From Branchiostoma belcheri (taxonomy: Eukaryota; Chordata; Leptocardii; Amphioxiformes; Branchiostomatidae), in contig NW_017804242.1 in the NCBI RefSeq assembly GCF_001625305.1, forward strand, positions 4,733,695 through 4,797,694: a stretch of 64,000 nucleotides of DNA. Reading direction: 5' to 3'. Below, in pieces: positions 11,957 to 23,339 of the stretch. Position 1 is the stretch's first letter. Every line of letters begins with the position of its first letter. Both the position numbers and the translations under genes were made by a program. A model generated the notes under the pieces. That model was not told the DNA's origin. It searched no databases and worked only from the letters and a program-made list of their open reading frames with translations.

Positions 11957-12277
11957 AAACATCCAGTGCGATTTGAAGCCGGCGAATCTGAAATATTTGA
12001 AATGAGTATCTTATGTTTAAATTTTGTACACATTTTCGTCATCATTTCATACTTTTGAAATAGCCTCAACACAAGTTACGTGACGACTATCTTTATTTTT
12101 GGTGCCACCAAAAAAAACTACAACCAATCTACGATACATAAAATCGTTTCCGTCAGTGACATCATGATTGTTGCCTCACAGATATGCTGTGGGATATTGT
12201 TAAGTCAACTTACTACATGAAAAAAGAAAAGTGATTTTGATAATCTAATTCTACTGACCTAAATCGCTTGGGTGCCT
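11957..12277. mobile_element. TIR element family A, diverged copy
   Basis: The left end ACATCCAGTGCGATTTGAAG and right end CTAAATCGCTTGGGTGCC are decayed forms of the family A terminal repeats. The interior GACATCATGATTGTTGCCTC matches the copies at 30700 and 51149. Confidence 0.5.
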
Positions 12278-13334
12278 GTAAGAGTACCTTGGGTCGTACA
12301 CAGACGTCCTCTCTCTAGAATTTATAGAACCCAGGAGGATCAATCCCCTGCAGTCATGCATTATATCTAATATCTAAGCTTATGAAACTGGGTCCAAGAT
12401 CTATGATATATTGGTATGGTGACACCTAATTTGAACTCTAATGCAAATTGCTATGTTTGCGAAAAGTCCTAATCAACATAAAAGCTGCAGTACTTCAAAT
12501 AGTTGTTGAGAATACTAGTTGGCAGTGCTTCGAAATTAAACAATGAAGGTTCTTTCTTGAAGTTCATAATGCATCATTTCTTTCTGATCCTTTTGGTTTC
12601 TGTTATCTATCAATGTCCCTGTGGTGCACATACATCGTATTATTTATGAAGAAACAATAAAATTATGAAAAAAGACACAAGCACAAAACACCACTCGGTG
12701 TAGACACACAATCATACAAGTAAGAAATGTCACAGGAAGCAATTTTCAAAATCTTCATTAAAAAAACAACAACAATTCAAACCACATACGGCCATCCCCG
12801 TTCACACACACACGTAATAGTAAATCGAAACAGGACATCTGCCGTTACTCAAATCTATTGCTGGTGGGCCATATTTATGTTTTACAACCGCGTTACTGCG
12901 TCATATTGTAATATGTGAAAAACGCCAATGCCTCAATTTTATATAGACCAGAATATGAGGTCAAACAACACACACTCGTATTCGTAAAGTTGCACAGTTA
13001 TACGGTGACATTTGAAAAGTCAGTGTCACCCTGTAATGGATAAACGAATACAGCAACATTATTTTACAAGACGAACATAATGTCCTTGAAGTGAAGGCTT
13101 GAAAAATATTTTTCAACGACATGGGTAACGTTTATTGCAGGTAAAAATCAATATGGATGACAAAATATGAGCAATTTTGGGCAGAAACCGTTGAAAGAAT
13201 TTGAAAATTGCTTGGCATGAACGTGACCCAGCTAAGTGCATATTTTCGATTGGCCATATCCCGTAGAGTGCATCATCTGTTTTCCCTGTATTATAGTATG
13301 TGTAATGTACAATAAAACCTCCAAATCCTACATT
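12278..13334. other. Nothing recognised
   Basis: Low-complexity A-rich patches near 12660 and 12770. No repeat partner or exon-like signal. Confidence 0.45.
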
Positions 13335-13480
13335 TATGTGGTAGCTTGCACCTACCCAATACCCTCCAATAGACCGGCACCGAGCCTAACTTTATCAACT
13401 TCCAACACAGCCATTTGGTAGGTGGTAATGACCTTGCAGGATATTATCGCCAGCACATTTTCTTAAGCTGGCTTTAAAGC
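13335..13480 (-). mobile_element. Repeat family H, copy 1
   Basis: Shares CTCCAATAGACCGGCACCGA-like sequence and GTAATGACCTTGCAGGATAT with 25955-26110. Read on the minus strand, both copies are open over the matching block with similar peptides (here ENVLAIISCKVITTYQMAV), so the parent sequence may have been coding. Confidence 0.4.
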
Positions 13481-13676
13481 TCGTTTGGTCTGGAGTAGCT
13501 TCAAATCGTTCTGTGTTATAACTTCGTTTTTATATTGACATTTTTGAATTCTAAAAAAAATATACAAAGGCAAATGCAACTGCAAGGTGTTTTACGACTC
13601 TAAATATAAATGCAGAAGCCAGTAAATGATAATGATCATGTGTATGCCAAGGACAAACGGCATAGAGGGATGAAGA

Positions 13677-14038
13677 AGAGAGCTTTTATTCCCATACACG
13701 TATCTACACTACCAAATCCTGTGACAAATGTTATGTAACTTGTTTGGAAGTGTAAGCCATCGTAAATGTGGTGCAAAACCGGCCATCAAAGCCTGTGGGT
13801 TAAGAGCAGGTTCACCTTAGACTTGCAGTTAGTGTAGCTGTCTGTTTCAGGGATAAACAAGAAAGCTTTTACTGCCATACACGTATCTACAGTACCGAAT
13901 CCTGTGACAAATGTTATGTAACTTGTTTGAAAGTGTAAGCCCTCGTGAATGTGGTGCAAAACCGCCCATCAAAGCCTTTGGGTTAAGAGCAGCTTTGCCG
14001 TAGACCTGCAGTTAGTGTAGCTGCCTGTGGCAGTCTTA
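13677..14038 (+). repeat. Tandem duplication, period 183 bp, two units
   Basis: AGCTTTTA at 13681 recurs at 13864. CCATACACGTATCTACA and AATCCTGTGACAAATGTTAT are shared at the same spacing, as is the GCAGTTAGTGTAGCTG end. Identity is high by eye. Non-coding. Confidence 0.75.
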
Positions 14039-14827
14039 ACGTTGCCATCATTGTGCTGTAGAGGTATCACCTAGCAGGGATATAGAGAAGATTGAAAACT
14101 ATTCCCAGGGCACGGCCAGGTAAATCTGATAGTAAAGAGGCGTAATTGGCCTTTTGGTTTTTTCCCGTGCGCGAACCTTTATCAGTCGTTACACATGCCA
14201 TCCCGCTTGGAACGTAACATCTTTTGAACTTCGTCAACCAACAGGATGGTCTAAGAAAGCGTTATGGTTTGCGACTCTCTGTTGCTGTAAAAGCCATCTT
14301 TACGACCACCCTGCGTATTCTGTTCAACTTCGATAAAGGAAGAGTGCTTTTCAAGAGGCACGAGGGACTACGGGAGCTTACCTTTAGAACGAAAACGTTT
14401 TACTGCCTTCACAGGGGAGTTGCATTAAGGAAATACACCTCTGTACTGTTAGGAAATAAAAATAACTTACAATCATTTCGGGGTATTGAGAAACAGTAAC
14501 GCCATCCTTAAACGTTTTCCATGGCCGTTAGAAGGTACAGGAATAGACAGTTCAGGACACTTGAATGTATAATGTTTGTGATTTTGCGTATGATATATAC
14601 CGACACTGACTAAGACCGTGTAGCTCAGATATCGCTTTTTATTGCGATATTCCTCATAGTGCAGATACCATCCAAACGTCTGACACGTAATGTAGCTTTG
14701 ATGTATCACCATCTTGGGACGTAAAAGGCATTGCTGTTAACACTGTCGACGGAAGGTGTAGATATCTTATAAGTGATAGGGACGATTTCCCGTAATATCT
14801 GTGGTTACGTCGTGAAAAATACTGTTC

Positions 14828-15090
14828 CTTTCTCTGCACGAAAAGTTGGATTTACCAATGCTTGTAAATGTCAGTAAAACTAGATAACGTTTACGTTGTA
14901 AACAGCACTGGACTTTACAGTGATAGTAAATAAAAGCCAAGTCCGGTAGCTTTGGACTTAACAATGGTAGTAAAAGAATCACCGGACATTATTATTATTT
15001 ACTACCATTGTAAAGTACGATACTTTCTACAAAGTAAACATTACCCGGCTTTACTAACATTGGTAAATTTAACTTTTCGTGCAGTGAAAG
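14828..15090. mobile_element. Foldback element family B, palindromic copy
   Basis: Two arms of about 100 bases are inverted copies of each other (14828-14931 and 14997-15090). Both begin with TGCACGAAAAGTT and run through TTTACCAATG, a GTAAAC-rich part and GTAGTAAATA. The ~65-base loop has an inner stem, GTCCGGT with ACCGGAC. Half-copies occur at 10618 and 27945, identifying a foldback MITE family. Confidence 0.65.
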
Positions 15091-15820
15091 AAACTTTCAT
15101 TCTTGTGATGCCAGTTTCCTATCCCCATTCATCATCAGTTTTTTTTTGTCCTCAAGCGTTGAGGAGACAGGAGCTAAGGACCGCAAAGTAGTCAGGATGA
15201 CATACGGGTGTTTTCGTTGTTCAAGGCGCTGATGGCTTCCTAATCCTACCGGTAAATTATTCGGTGTCACGAGAGGAACATAACTGTGTAGCTGGTAGAT
15301 GTTGGTTAGCAGCTGGAATACACTGCATCATTGTTCCACGCTTAATCATTTGCTGCCCAGGGGCGAGCAGTGATATTCATGTCTATCCCGTGCCATTTCT
15401 TACGGCTTTCATTTTCCGCAGTTCACTACCGTTTTACATGATTAAACTTAATACTGTCTGTTGGTGTTTTAAAAAACAGTGTTTAAAAATACATTCGTCG
15501 TTCACGTCGTTAGAATGTATATGATAAGATATTGGACAGGCAGGAGTAACTTGATATCTGCCTTTGATCAGTCCCAAGAGCTTCGACATTTCTAGGAGAT
15601 ATCTGTGGATTGCCCCCGCATCACCGCCCAAAATGACGTCGTAAAAATTCTTATGTCGTCAGGATGTCTGCTAGTATGAGAACTGATGTGGTGATCTCTG
15701 ACATGCATCACTTCTTTCGTAATTATTTCATATTGGACTTGAAGTTAAGCACCGTCCCGGCCTTGTACAGATCCCAAAGGGGCCATAAATTCTGTGCATG
15801 ACAGATGCATATCGTATCGA

Positions 15821-15986
15821 GAACCGTGCCTAGTTCTAGTTCTACGTGAATGGGTTTGGATCAGACACGGTTCTAGATCATTTTCCCCGTGTATCCAATA
15901 TATTAAGTATCCAGTAGATTTGCTTCTGGCACGGTTCTGTATGCGCATTCAGACCATCCAGAACCGTGACTGAGCATGGTTCTGGA
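15821..15986. repeat. Cluster of GAACCGTG/CACGGTTC motifs in both orientations
   Basis: GAACCGTG occurs at 15821 and 15961, CACGGTTC at 15866 and 15930, and CATGGTTC at 15975. The last pair forms a hairpin: TCCAGAACCGTG (15957-15968) with CATGGTTCTGGA (15975-15986), 11 of 12 pairs, loop ACTGAG. It could be a protein-binding cluster or the core of a decayed foldback element. Confidence 0.5.
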
Positions 15987-16148
15987 TAATGCACCACCTG
16001 GATATAACAGTTGACCATATACAATGATGGAGACACTGAGAAAGGCATTATCAAAAATGCTTGACGAAAAGCATCGTTCGTAATATTTCAAGGTAACGTT
16101 GTGCCAATTTTAGGTAACGTCATTTTTCAGTCGGATCTCTTCGTTCAT

Positions 16149-16166
16149 TTCATCATCATCATCATT
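16149..16166 (+). repeat. (TCA)n microsatellite
   Basis: Five perfect TCA units. Confidence 0.7.
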
Positions 16167-16639
16167 TAGTAACAAAAGGCAACATCAAGTAAATTCTATG
16201 AATGAAATCCTCCGCAGACTCCACAGATAATGCGATATGGCAAAAAAAAAACCAAGGCGGGTCAAAAAAATTAGGCCTAAACTTAAAATCAACAAATAAA
16301 CGCTAACATTCTGATAGATGCCAGAAGCTCAATGTCCAATGGGCCTCTAGACGTCTAGACACGGGATAAGGTGCAAATCTACCTGGTAAATCTCCAGTTA
16401 GTCACGAAGCTTTTCACACATCATAGAATACAGGACAAAGGGGTCTGAACTTGGCTTGCTCTAATGGCACTTAGGTTAATCCACACGTCTCCTTAGCATG
16501 TAGACAAAGTGACCAAGATATCGTTAATACAAGTAGGTGACTAAAGGGTTGCTCTGTTCACATAGGTCAATAACTATTACCGGTCCCTGCAAAGCTTGGA
16601 GATATACCGGATGCAGGAATTATGACCTTCTTCGGGAAA

Positions 16640-16898
16640 TTTTAAAAGTGATTCAGAACTTCGCCTGACTACAGTTAGAATGGCCACGTCATACCCATCT
16701 TTCAAGAAGCTGTTGAAACATCACTACTGATGTCAGTCCCGACCTGGTCTACTTTAATTCACGTTACACGATTCTGATTGGCACTCGACTGTTTATTAGT
16801 TTCATGTTACTCTGTTTATGTTATTCTGTACAGGTTACTCCTGTAAATCAGTGTGGTAAGCGTGTACCGTACATAAAGAAAACAGAAATAAATAAATG
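16640..16898 (+). mobile_element. Degraded LINE 3' end
   Basis: A short plus-strand frame ends in ATSYPSFKKLLKHHY and TGA (16728-16730), the typical SYPSFKxxLK ending of LINE polymerases. About 165 bases of untranslated sequence with an AAATAAATAAATG tail follow. It is an older copy than the LINE at 20371. Confidence 0.45.
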
Positions 16899-17583
16899 AC
16901 CTTGTTTGTAGTGCAGCAGCTTCAACTGCATTCGTAGTCTGAAGAGCACAGAACCCTTTTCCTTGTGATGCTGACACTACACTTGATGTTGCGTGCACAG
17001 CCCCATTAAATATGAATCGAAAGTATACTGCCGACCGACCAAAGTGCTCCTTTCGTTAGATCTAAGAGCTAATAGATTGCCAGGTGCAGGACAACTTTCT
17101 TTCACATCGATTGCATGCATCACCAGGGTAGAATATTCACATTTTACATTCAAATCCAAGGCATAGCGCTGCAATCGTCGAGCATGAACTGTAATTCATC
17201 TGAACCAAATAGGTCTGTTTACTTTCTAGAAAAGCAACAGCAACATGCTATTAATATTGTAATGCTTCTCGTAAAAGCGTACTCTCACATTGAATATACA
17301 TTTTCTTCTTTCACACTCATGGAGCTAAGTACATGATTTAAAGGTACGTAATTGTACTCTGTCATCGGATACTTAAGTGCCGGAAGACACCATGCGAGAC
17401 GAATAAGTCTAGAAGACCTGAGTTTGCAATTAAAATTATATCAATAGGGAGTAATCAGTGTTATAGTATAACATACTTGCTTAAAGGCTGTAGAGACTAC
17501 TGCCTTGCAACAGCTCAGAGCTGCCTATCAAATTTTGGTAATCATCCAACTTTTATTTACAAACACTGAGAAATTATTCATTC

Positions 17584-17690
17584 ACATACGTCGGTGAAGG
17601 TTAGACATCCAGGTAATAAGATACGCCAAAACAACAGTTGTTCAAGCAACTAGATATAATTTTGGAAATAAATCACATCCAGAACATATT
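17584..17690 (+). mobile_element. Repeat family E, copy 2
   Basis: GAAGGTTAGACATCCAGGTA, then GTTGTTCAAGCAACTAGATA: collinear with the start of the copy at 64. It is truncated after about 100 bases. Confidence 0.45.
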
Positions 17691-17794
17691 CATATCCATA
17701 ATTATCATATCCAGTTACTTGCGATGAGTAACCCTTTTTTTGCGTACTTATTCACCTAATTACTCGATACTCGATAGGATACGATGTTGTTCGA

Positions 17795-17980
17795 TTTTAG
17801 CACGTTGTGTAGAATTTTTTACCATAAAATCTAGCAGTAGCGTCGCAATTTTGCCTCACAGATATCGGTATGCTATAGCCTATTTGATAAAGATAATTCA
17901 ACTTGCTACTTTGAAAGAATAACCAGAAAAGTAACTTTGGACTTTCAGTTTTACTGCCATGAAATTGCACTGGATGTCTG
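17795..17980. mobile_element. TIR element family A, right half
   Basis: It contains the family interior (TTTTGCCTCACAGATATC) and the right end TGAAATTGCACTGGATGTC. The left terminal repeat is missing. Confidence 0.45.
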
Positions 17981-18360
17981 TAGTTGTTATCGTACACCCT
18001 GCGGGTCGTAGGATATTGCCTTTACATGGGATTCACGGCACGATGTAGTGATAATAAATTCGCCCAAATATATCATCTCTCTCCATGGCTTCAGAGGTAT
18101 CAAATCACTGAAACATTTCCGTAAGGCCAGTCATCCAGAAAATCTAGCCAGGAAACCTCTTCAGCTAATGTTTAATTGCAGACGTGAATAATAGATGGAG
18201 AGAGCTATTGGAGGGCTCTGGAAGACACTCATTAAGTCAAACAGTTAAGAGCCGGCGTATCTAAGACTCGCGACGAACTCATGTACTTTGTATTTGTGAC
18301 TTACTCTGCATTATTATAGTCTGTTATCCTATTATAGAGCTTATTCACCACATGTCATAG

Positions 18361-18397
18361 TGACGTCATCACTCCGGTGCGACGCCATTTTGGGGTC
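18361..18397. promoter_or_regulatory. Promoter-like cluster: full CRE and YY1-like site
   Basis: A perfect palindromic TGACGTCA at 18361-18368 is followed 16 bases later by GACGCCATTTTGG, resembling a YY1 site. Such pairs are common in TATA-less promoters of widely expressed genes. The block is GC-richer than its surroundings. No adjacent first exon could be identified on either strand. Confidence 0.3.
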
Positions 18398-19484
18398 CAT
18401 CTCCTCAGCGGCAAATGTAATCTCCAAGTGGAGACAAGACAAGCTGTTATTTTTTTTTTCTTTTACTTTGTTATTTTGTATTTTATTCCTTTTACATGTG
18501 ATGTTCCCACTGAATCAAAACTATTTGTACAATGATTGAAAACTTTTATTTCAGTTGCTTCAGTAACAAATGAATGTTGTAATGGATGGCAGCAAACTTT
18601 TATGACAGTAAAATTTGATGATGTGCTGTTTTGTTTAACCTAACATAATAACCTCACAGCAATAATAAAAACGAAACAACATGATGTTCCTTGGGGCACT
18701 GCAGTGTAGATCAATAATAATCATAATGATGATAATTATAGTGGTAATAATCATGATAACAGCTTTATTACAAACCATGCCCAAAGACAAATGTACAGAA
18801 ATAAAAGTATGATGAACAATAAAATTAGCATAGTGAAAACTTTCAACTAGCACTACTAAAAAGATTATTACTAAGTTTGATTTATTTTCTTTATTCACTG
18901 GAGTGCATGTGAAATGCTTGGCGTTTTGGGATCTACTCAGTGATTACAGTGGGACTATTTGTACGGAATCAAGTAACCAACATCACAAAGATTCAATATG
19001 CACCCCATGTGATGTGCAAGTGAAAATCAAAAGCCAAATGCCTTCTTTCACCCATACGTTGCCCTATTGTATGATCACGGTAGGGTACATAGTGCGCCAT
19101 TGCCCTCGTGGCATGTTGGGTCCCATAAAACACTTACGTAAAAATCGATTGGAGTCAATGGGTTGCGTCCAATTACACGTTGGTATAAAATGCAAGAACC
19201 ACGTCCATTTTGGCATTCAATTTCGACAACAAATTGGGCATTGCCTTTCACTCAAGATTCACGGTTAAAGGCTGAATATATACCCTGCCTATTGACGGTT
19301 GTATTAAACCCCCTGATTACACGCCACCCTTTACAGCCATCGGCTGCTTCTCCTATAACATGCTCTTCCACAACCCGTTCATTTCATTGTTCAAACCCCT
19401 CCTGTCTAATCTTAAGCGTAAAGAATGTCTAGATTGCTGTTTGGCTTAGCTTCAAGATGGATGGGCTGTTTGCAAGAGATAAGA
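18398..19484. other. AT-rich stretch followed by a GC-richer block
   Basis: 18600-18900 is extremely AT-rich with TAA/ATC-type low complexity near 18715-18760. The block 19270-19440 is open on both strands (plus: KPPDYTPPFTAIGCFSYN; minus: VVEEHVIGEAADGCKGWRV) and may be a decayed element. A 121-codon plus frame at 18903-19268 has no supporting evidence. Confidence 0.35.
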
Positions 19485-19640
19485 CCTTCTGTTGTGTAGG
19501 AGAGAATTGATGGAGAAGAAAAGACGGGACCTTTCTAAGTTTGGTGCGCACAGATAAAGAAAGTGGTAATCCCCGGCCCATCATCGTCAAGAGTCGAGTA
19601 ACGTGATTAATTTCCAAAGAGAACGTCTTCTGAAAGATGC
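19485..19640 (+). mobile_element. LINE ORF1-like fragment
   Basis: The plus strand contains VRTDKESGNPRPIIVKSRV, close to the PRPIIVKF motif of nucleic-acid-binding ORF1 proteins of L1/Tx1-type LINEs. In-frame stops follow immediately, so it is a dead fragment. No reverse transcriptase part lies beside it. Confidence 0.4.
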
Positions 19641-19692
19641 GGTGTGAAAGAAAAACATGCTTTCCCCTCGAGTACATAGTTCTAAAACATCG

Positions 19693-19800
19693 TTAAAGGC
19701 ATCCAATGCGATTTCAGGGCAGCAACACTAGAAATAGTCTGAATAAGGCAACAGTCTTTTTGATATTGACACATACTGTTTCATATTAGCACATTTAAAT
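19693..19800. mobile_element. TIR element family A, left end only
   Basis: AGGCATCCAATGCGATTTCA followed by GGGCAGCAAC is the left terminal repeat of family A. The remainder fades into unrelated sequence and no right end was found. Confidence 0.45.
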
Positions 19801-20370
19801 TTACATTGAAAACTGCATAAACAAGCCCCAAGATGAGTCCTTTATTTTTTATATTTAGCTGATACCCTGGAAATCAGCCCCTGGCGCTTCCAATAACCAT
19901 TTTTAGTCAGAAATTTTGGGATTTCTGCTCCATGAGGGTCAATATGGTGATAGTGTTGCTTCAACTCAATATGTAGATAAGTGACTGGAAAATTGGCTCT
20001 AAAAAATCGGATTTCCAAGCCCTAGACACTGCAGTTTAAAGTTGTAGTCTGAACAGCATTCGGTTACAGAACACAAAACGCACCCTCATTTGTCAGTACG
20101 GCTCTGGCAAATGTAGGAGGAGACAATTTCAAGGTGATAATCCGGGAGTAATTGGATTTCAGCCAGAGACAGATGATGTGTACCAGCCGGCTTTCAGCCA
20201 TCCTAATGAACCTAGTGGCTGGGGATGGGTAAAAGCCAAAAAAGATCTTCTTCCTTGCGAATAGCTTCGGAAAGATTAAACTGCAATAATTTCAAACAAT
20301 ATGAAATTTTTAGCTTTGAAACCCAAGAGTCCAGAACGCCACAAGCAGCTACGTTTCACGACCGTTCCTT

Positions 20371-21089
20371 GTCCATATAATAATAATAATAATAACCTTT
20401 ATTGTACATTCATGCCCTATCGGGCTAAGTACAGGTCAACAGATGAAATAGGTAATATACATGTTTGTAGTATAAACAGCTCTAAAACTACTCTAATACA
20501 GGGGTTCGGCTTCTTCTCGTTTCTTTGTGATATTGAAAATATAATTTGAAATGGGTTTGTAGAGTACAGAATGATCAAAGCGCATAAGAAAGATAAATTT
20601 TTCAACATTAGGCAAGTGTTGGAAGTATGGAAACGTACTAGTAATATACTTAAAAAGATCATTTCTTTCATTACTATATAAACTACAATCAATAACAAAG
20701 TGGGCTTCATCTTCTACTTTGTTTGAGCTACAAAATTGGCAAATCCTTTGCTCCAGAGGTGTGCGGTTGTGCCTTCCTGTTTCGATGCTGAGTTTATGAC
20801 AGCTGATTCGTAGTTTGGTGATGGTGGTTCTTTGACTTCCGTTTGGAATTTGAAGATAATGTTCTTCATTATAAGTAGATTTGAATAGTCTGTACGAGCG
20901 CAGTTTGTTCTTTGTGTTTTTGGATTTGTTGTCATTATGAATTTCGCGTAGGAATTTTTGAAAATAAATTTTTGAATATAAAGAATCACCTTGCTCACTT
21001 CTATTACCATTTCTTTTTATTCCAACAGCCCTACGTGTTTGACCAAGGGGTATGATAAGGCCTGACTGACGATGACGATAAAACGGCAA
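20371..21089 (-). mobile_element. CR1-like LINE 3' end with C-terminal zinc-knuckle ORF
   Basis: A 198-codon minus-strand frame (20493-21089) is the C-terminus of a non-LTR retrotransposon polymerase. After a KLRSYRLFK segment and TKLRISCHKLSIETGRH comes a cysteine-histidine motif, C117-x2-C120-x9-H130-x4-C135 (with VEDEAHFVIDC), typical of these LINE tails. The 3' untranslated part ends in AATAAAGG followed by an (ATT)n tail at 20378-20396, the usual LINE end. The copy is 5'-truncated. It ends abruptly next to a plus-strand LINE tail beginning near 21100. Because the frame is still open over 198 codons, this is one of the younger elements here. Confidence 0.8.
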
Positions 21090-21099
21090 ATTGAAACCT

Positions 21100-21530
21100 T
21101 TCCTCTATCTCGTCACTCCAAATGTCAGCAACTAAATGGGGACGCTTGAAACGGCCGTTAGTGCGCCTAGTGAATGTGGCATAAAGTTCTCCTATAGAGG
21201 TCCTATCCTCTGGAACAGGTTGTCGAATGGTATAAAGACCTGCCCGTCCATGTCCACTTTTAGAATGAGATGTAAAAATTGGCCTGACCTCTGACCCCTC
21301 CATACGAAAAACTTGGACTGGACAATTTGTACTTTTTTGTTATAATCATTATTTGTTAATGTTATTGCTTAGTTACTGTGTTTTCTTTATTATCATTGCC
21401 ATTACCCATTATTTATTGTATCCCTATTTTACTGTTTGTATGTGACTGTTGTGTTTTGCTGTGTAAAACAGGGCACCATTGAAAGAATTGTAATCACTTA
21501 ATGGGCCACCCTGTATAAAAATGACAAAAA
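21100..21530 (+). mobile_element. CR1/L2-like LINE 3' end, plus strand
   Basis: The plus strand encodes the classic last residues of a LINE polymerase, KFSYRGPILWNRLSNGIK, ending with TGA at 21292-21294. A ~235-base 3' untranslated region follows. Its end carries a hairpin (ACAGGG at 21468 with CCCTGT at 21509) and an A-rich tail. Upstream homologous residues lie in another frame, so the copy is frameshifted as well as 5'-truncated. It runs in the opposite direction to the LINE at 20371-21089. Confidence 0.65.
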
Positions 21531-22057
21531 AAGGGTAGAGTCAAGTACGAGATAACTTTGAAAGCTATTACTTCAAGATCTGTAGCATAAGAGACAGGTA
21601 CGAAGTGCATTCATTGAGTTAATAATGTCTTCGTACATAAACTCGTAGCCAAAATCTAATTCAAAAGGCAGTACTTCATATGTTCCATATTTGCCTTAAA
21701 TATAAGACGGTCTCCTATTTGCATGGTGATGGGTACGTTGTTGTGTGTACGACAGCCACCGTGGTCCCCGTACTTCGTATTAAAGGCACCCAACGCAACG
21801 CTTGTTTTGGGGCAATTTCAAACGCAGTATGAACTGATGATACAAACAGGAGTATATATCAATATCAGACCGATTTTTACATCCATGATATTTTTGTTTC
21901 ACCGCGTGGAGGCCTTTAAGTGTCAGACCCAAAGGTACCTCTCTGTATATACTTAAGCTTCGTAGGTTGGGATCCTTATATAATGCCAACATTCAAAGGT
22001 CACCGCAAATCTGATTCGGTACGAAGTAACTGCGCCGTAACTTTTTGTTCCTTTCAG

Positions 22058-22174
22058 CAGCAGAAGATGGCTGATAGAGAAGGTCATACAAGATCAGGAA
22101 AAGGCTCTACTGTTCAAGGTCGTCTTCGAAGCTTCAATCCCGAGTGGGACAGTACATTAGCAGAATGCCACTAG
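22058..22174 (+). CDS. Probable short coding exon ending in stop, with strong Kozak ATG
   Basis: A strong acceptor (ttgttcctttcag) with a NAGNAG-type repeat (cag, cag, aag) is followed by 38 codons and TAG. The peptide is hydrophilic and basic, ending in a short acidic part (RSFNPEWDSTLAECH). An ATG twelve codon-bases... that is, the fourth codon, sits in an excellent initiation context (AAGATGG) and would give a 35-residue product. The exon could therefore be a spliced 5' leader plus a tiny ORF, or a last coding exon. The frame is also open upstream of the acceptor into sequence that looks repeat-derived. No family was recognised and no AATAAA is close downstream. Confidence 0.4.
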   Translation, partial: QQKMADREGHTRSGKGSTVQGRLRSFNPEWDSTLAECH

Positions 22175-22612
22175 TACCTGACCTGACCTGTTATATAACT
22201 CATTTTGTACCAAGCACATCATCATTCAATAGTAGCACATGTTGGAAGCGCATAACCAATATGGCTAAAAAACAGCCCGATAGAACCTACTCTAAACTAC
22301 ACACAGTTGGATAAAAAAAGATACCAGTACAAAAATAATCATAAAAAACACGCCAGAAATAAGCCAAAGCCCAATCCTCTGCTTGGAAAGTAGATAGAAC
22401 CACGGTCTGTTTTTATCTTCCTACATTCCAGAGCCTGTTTTTTTTTTTAAATCAAAAGTTATGTAACCGTATTGGTCATACGAGAATGACGAGGTTGAAA
22501 AGAACAGAGCATTATTTCACCATTCTTCAGGAGTGGTACTAAATGCCAGTGGTACTTCTGGTGTTATAGACGTTACTTATGAGAAGTTGTACTGAAACGA
22601 AAGTACTATCCA

Positions 22613-22760
22613 ACACGCACGCGACTGTGAGAGGTTCGTTGCAGGCCAGCCCATGCTAGCGCATATTGACAGCATGTTGTCAGGGGATTAATGAGGTAAT
22701 TTTACGGGGAGGTGGTCACCAGAGTTCAGACCTTCCGTGATGAGAAAGCAGAAAGCTTCG
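22613..22760 (+). mobile_element. Repeat family F, copy 2
   Basis: GACTGTGAGAGGTTCGTTGC, TCAGGGGATTAATGAGG and GTGGTCACCAGAGTTCAGAC are collinear with the copy at 1095. It is truncated before the later segment. Confidence 0.42.
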
Positions 22761-22864
22761 CGAGCACGGCCTTCAACTTTGAAACCACACTTGTAAAAGT
22801 TTGTGAGAACAATATGTGAAATCTGTATGAAGCATGATCAACAGGGGCTGGGTGAATTTTCTAA

Positions 22865-23176
22865 TTTTCTAATTGCAAGATGATTGATTCTAACATGTGC
22901 AAAGCAAGCGGATAATTATTATCCCCCACATGATCTAACCTAACATACTACTGCTCTGTTTGTTTTCACTCAAACACATTTATATCTAAGGTGACCAGCC
23001 CCTCGGACTCTGCTACCAGTTGCTACATAATATAACCCAACATCACAGTGTGTCTGCTACAGTATCAGTTACCATGGTGACAGCTGTCTGATCCAGGTTA
23101 TTGACCTTATTTGTTTGTAACTGATAAGGAAGAAGAGGCAATTACAATATGTTTTCATTTGCAAAAGGTAAACATA
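22865..23176. mobile_element. Repeat family D, diverged copy 3
   Basis: It keeps CAGTTACCATGGTGACAG, GGAAGAAGAGGCAA and the TTTGCAAAAGGTAAACATAA end in the family order. The opening palindrome is lost. Confidence 0.5.
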
Positions 23177-23339
23177 ATTATTTCTGGGAATCCAAATGAG
23201 GGATTCTGAGGACCGCCAGATGAGAGGATGATGACAGCAATATGGATGAGGACCGCCAGGAATGGAGAACTATGGAGAACTTGTGGACTGTCAGACTGCT
23301 CCTTTAGCTGGCGAGCTATGGGACTGAGGGAGTGTGAGT

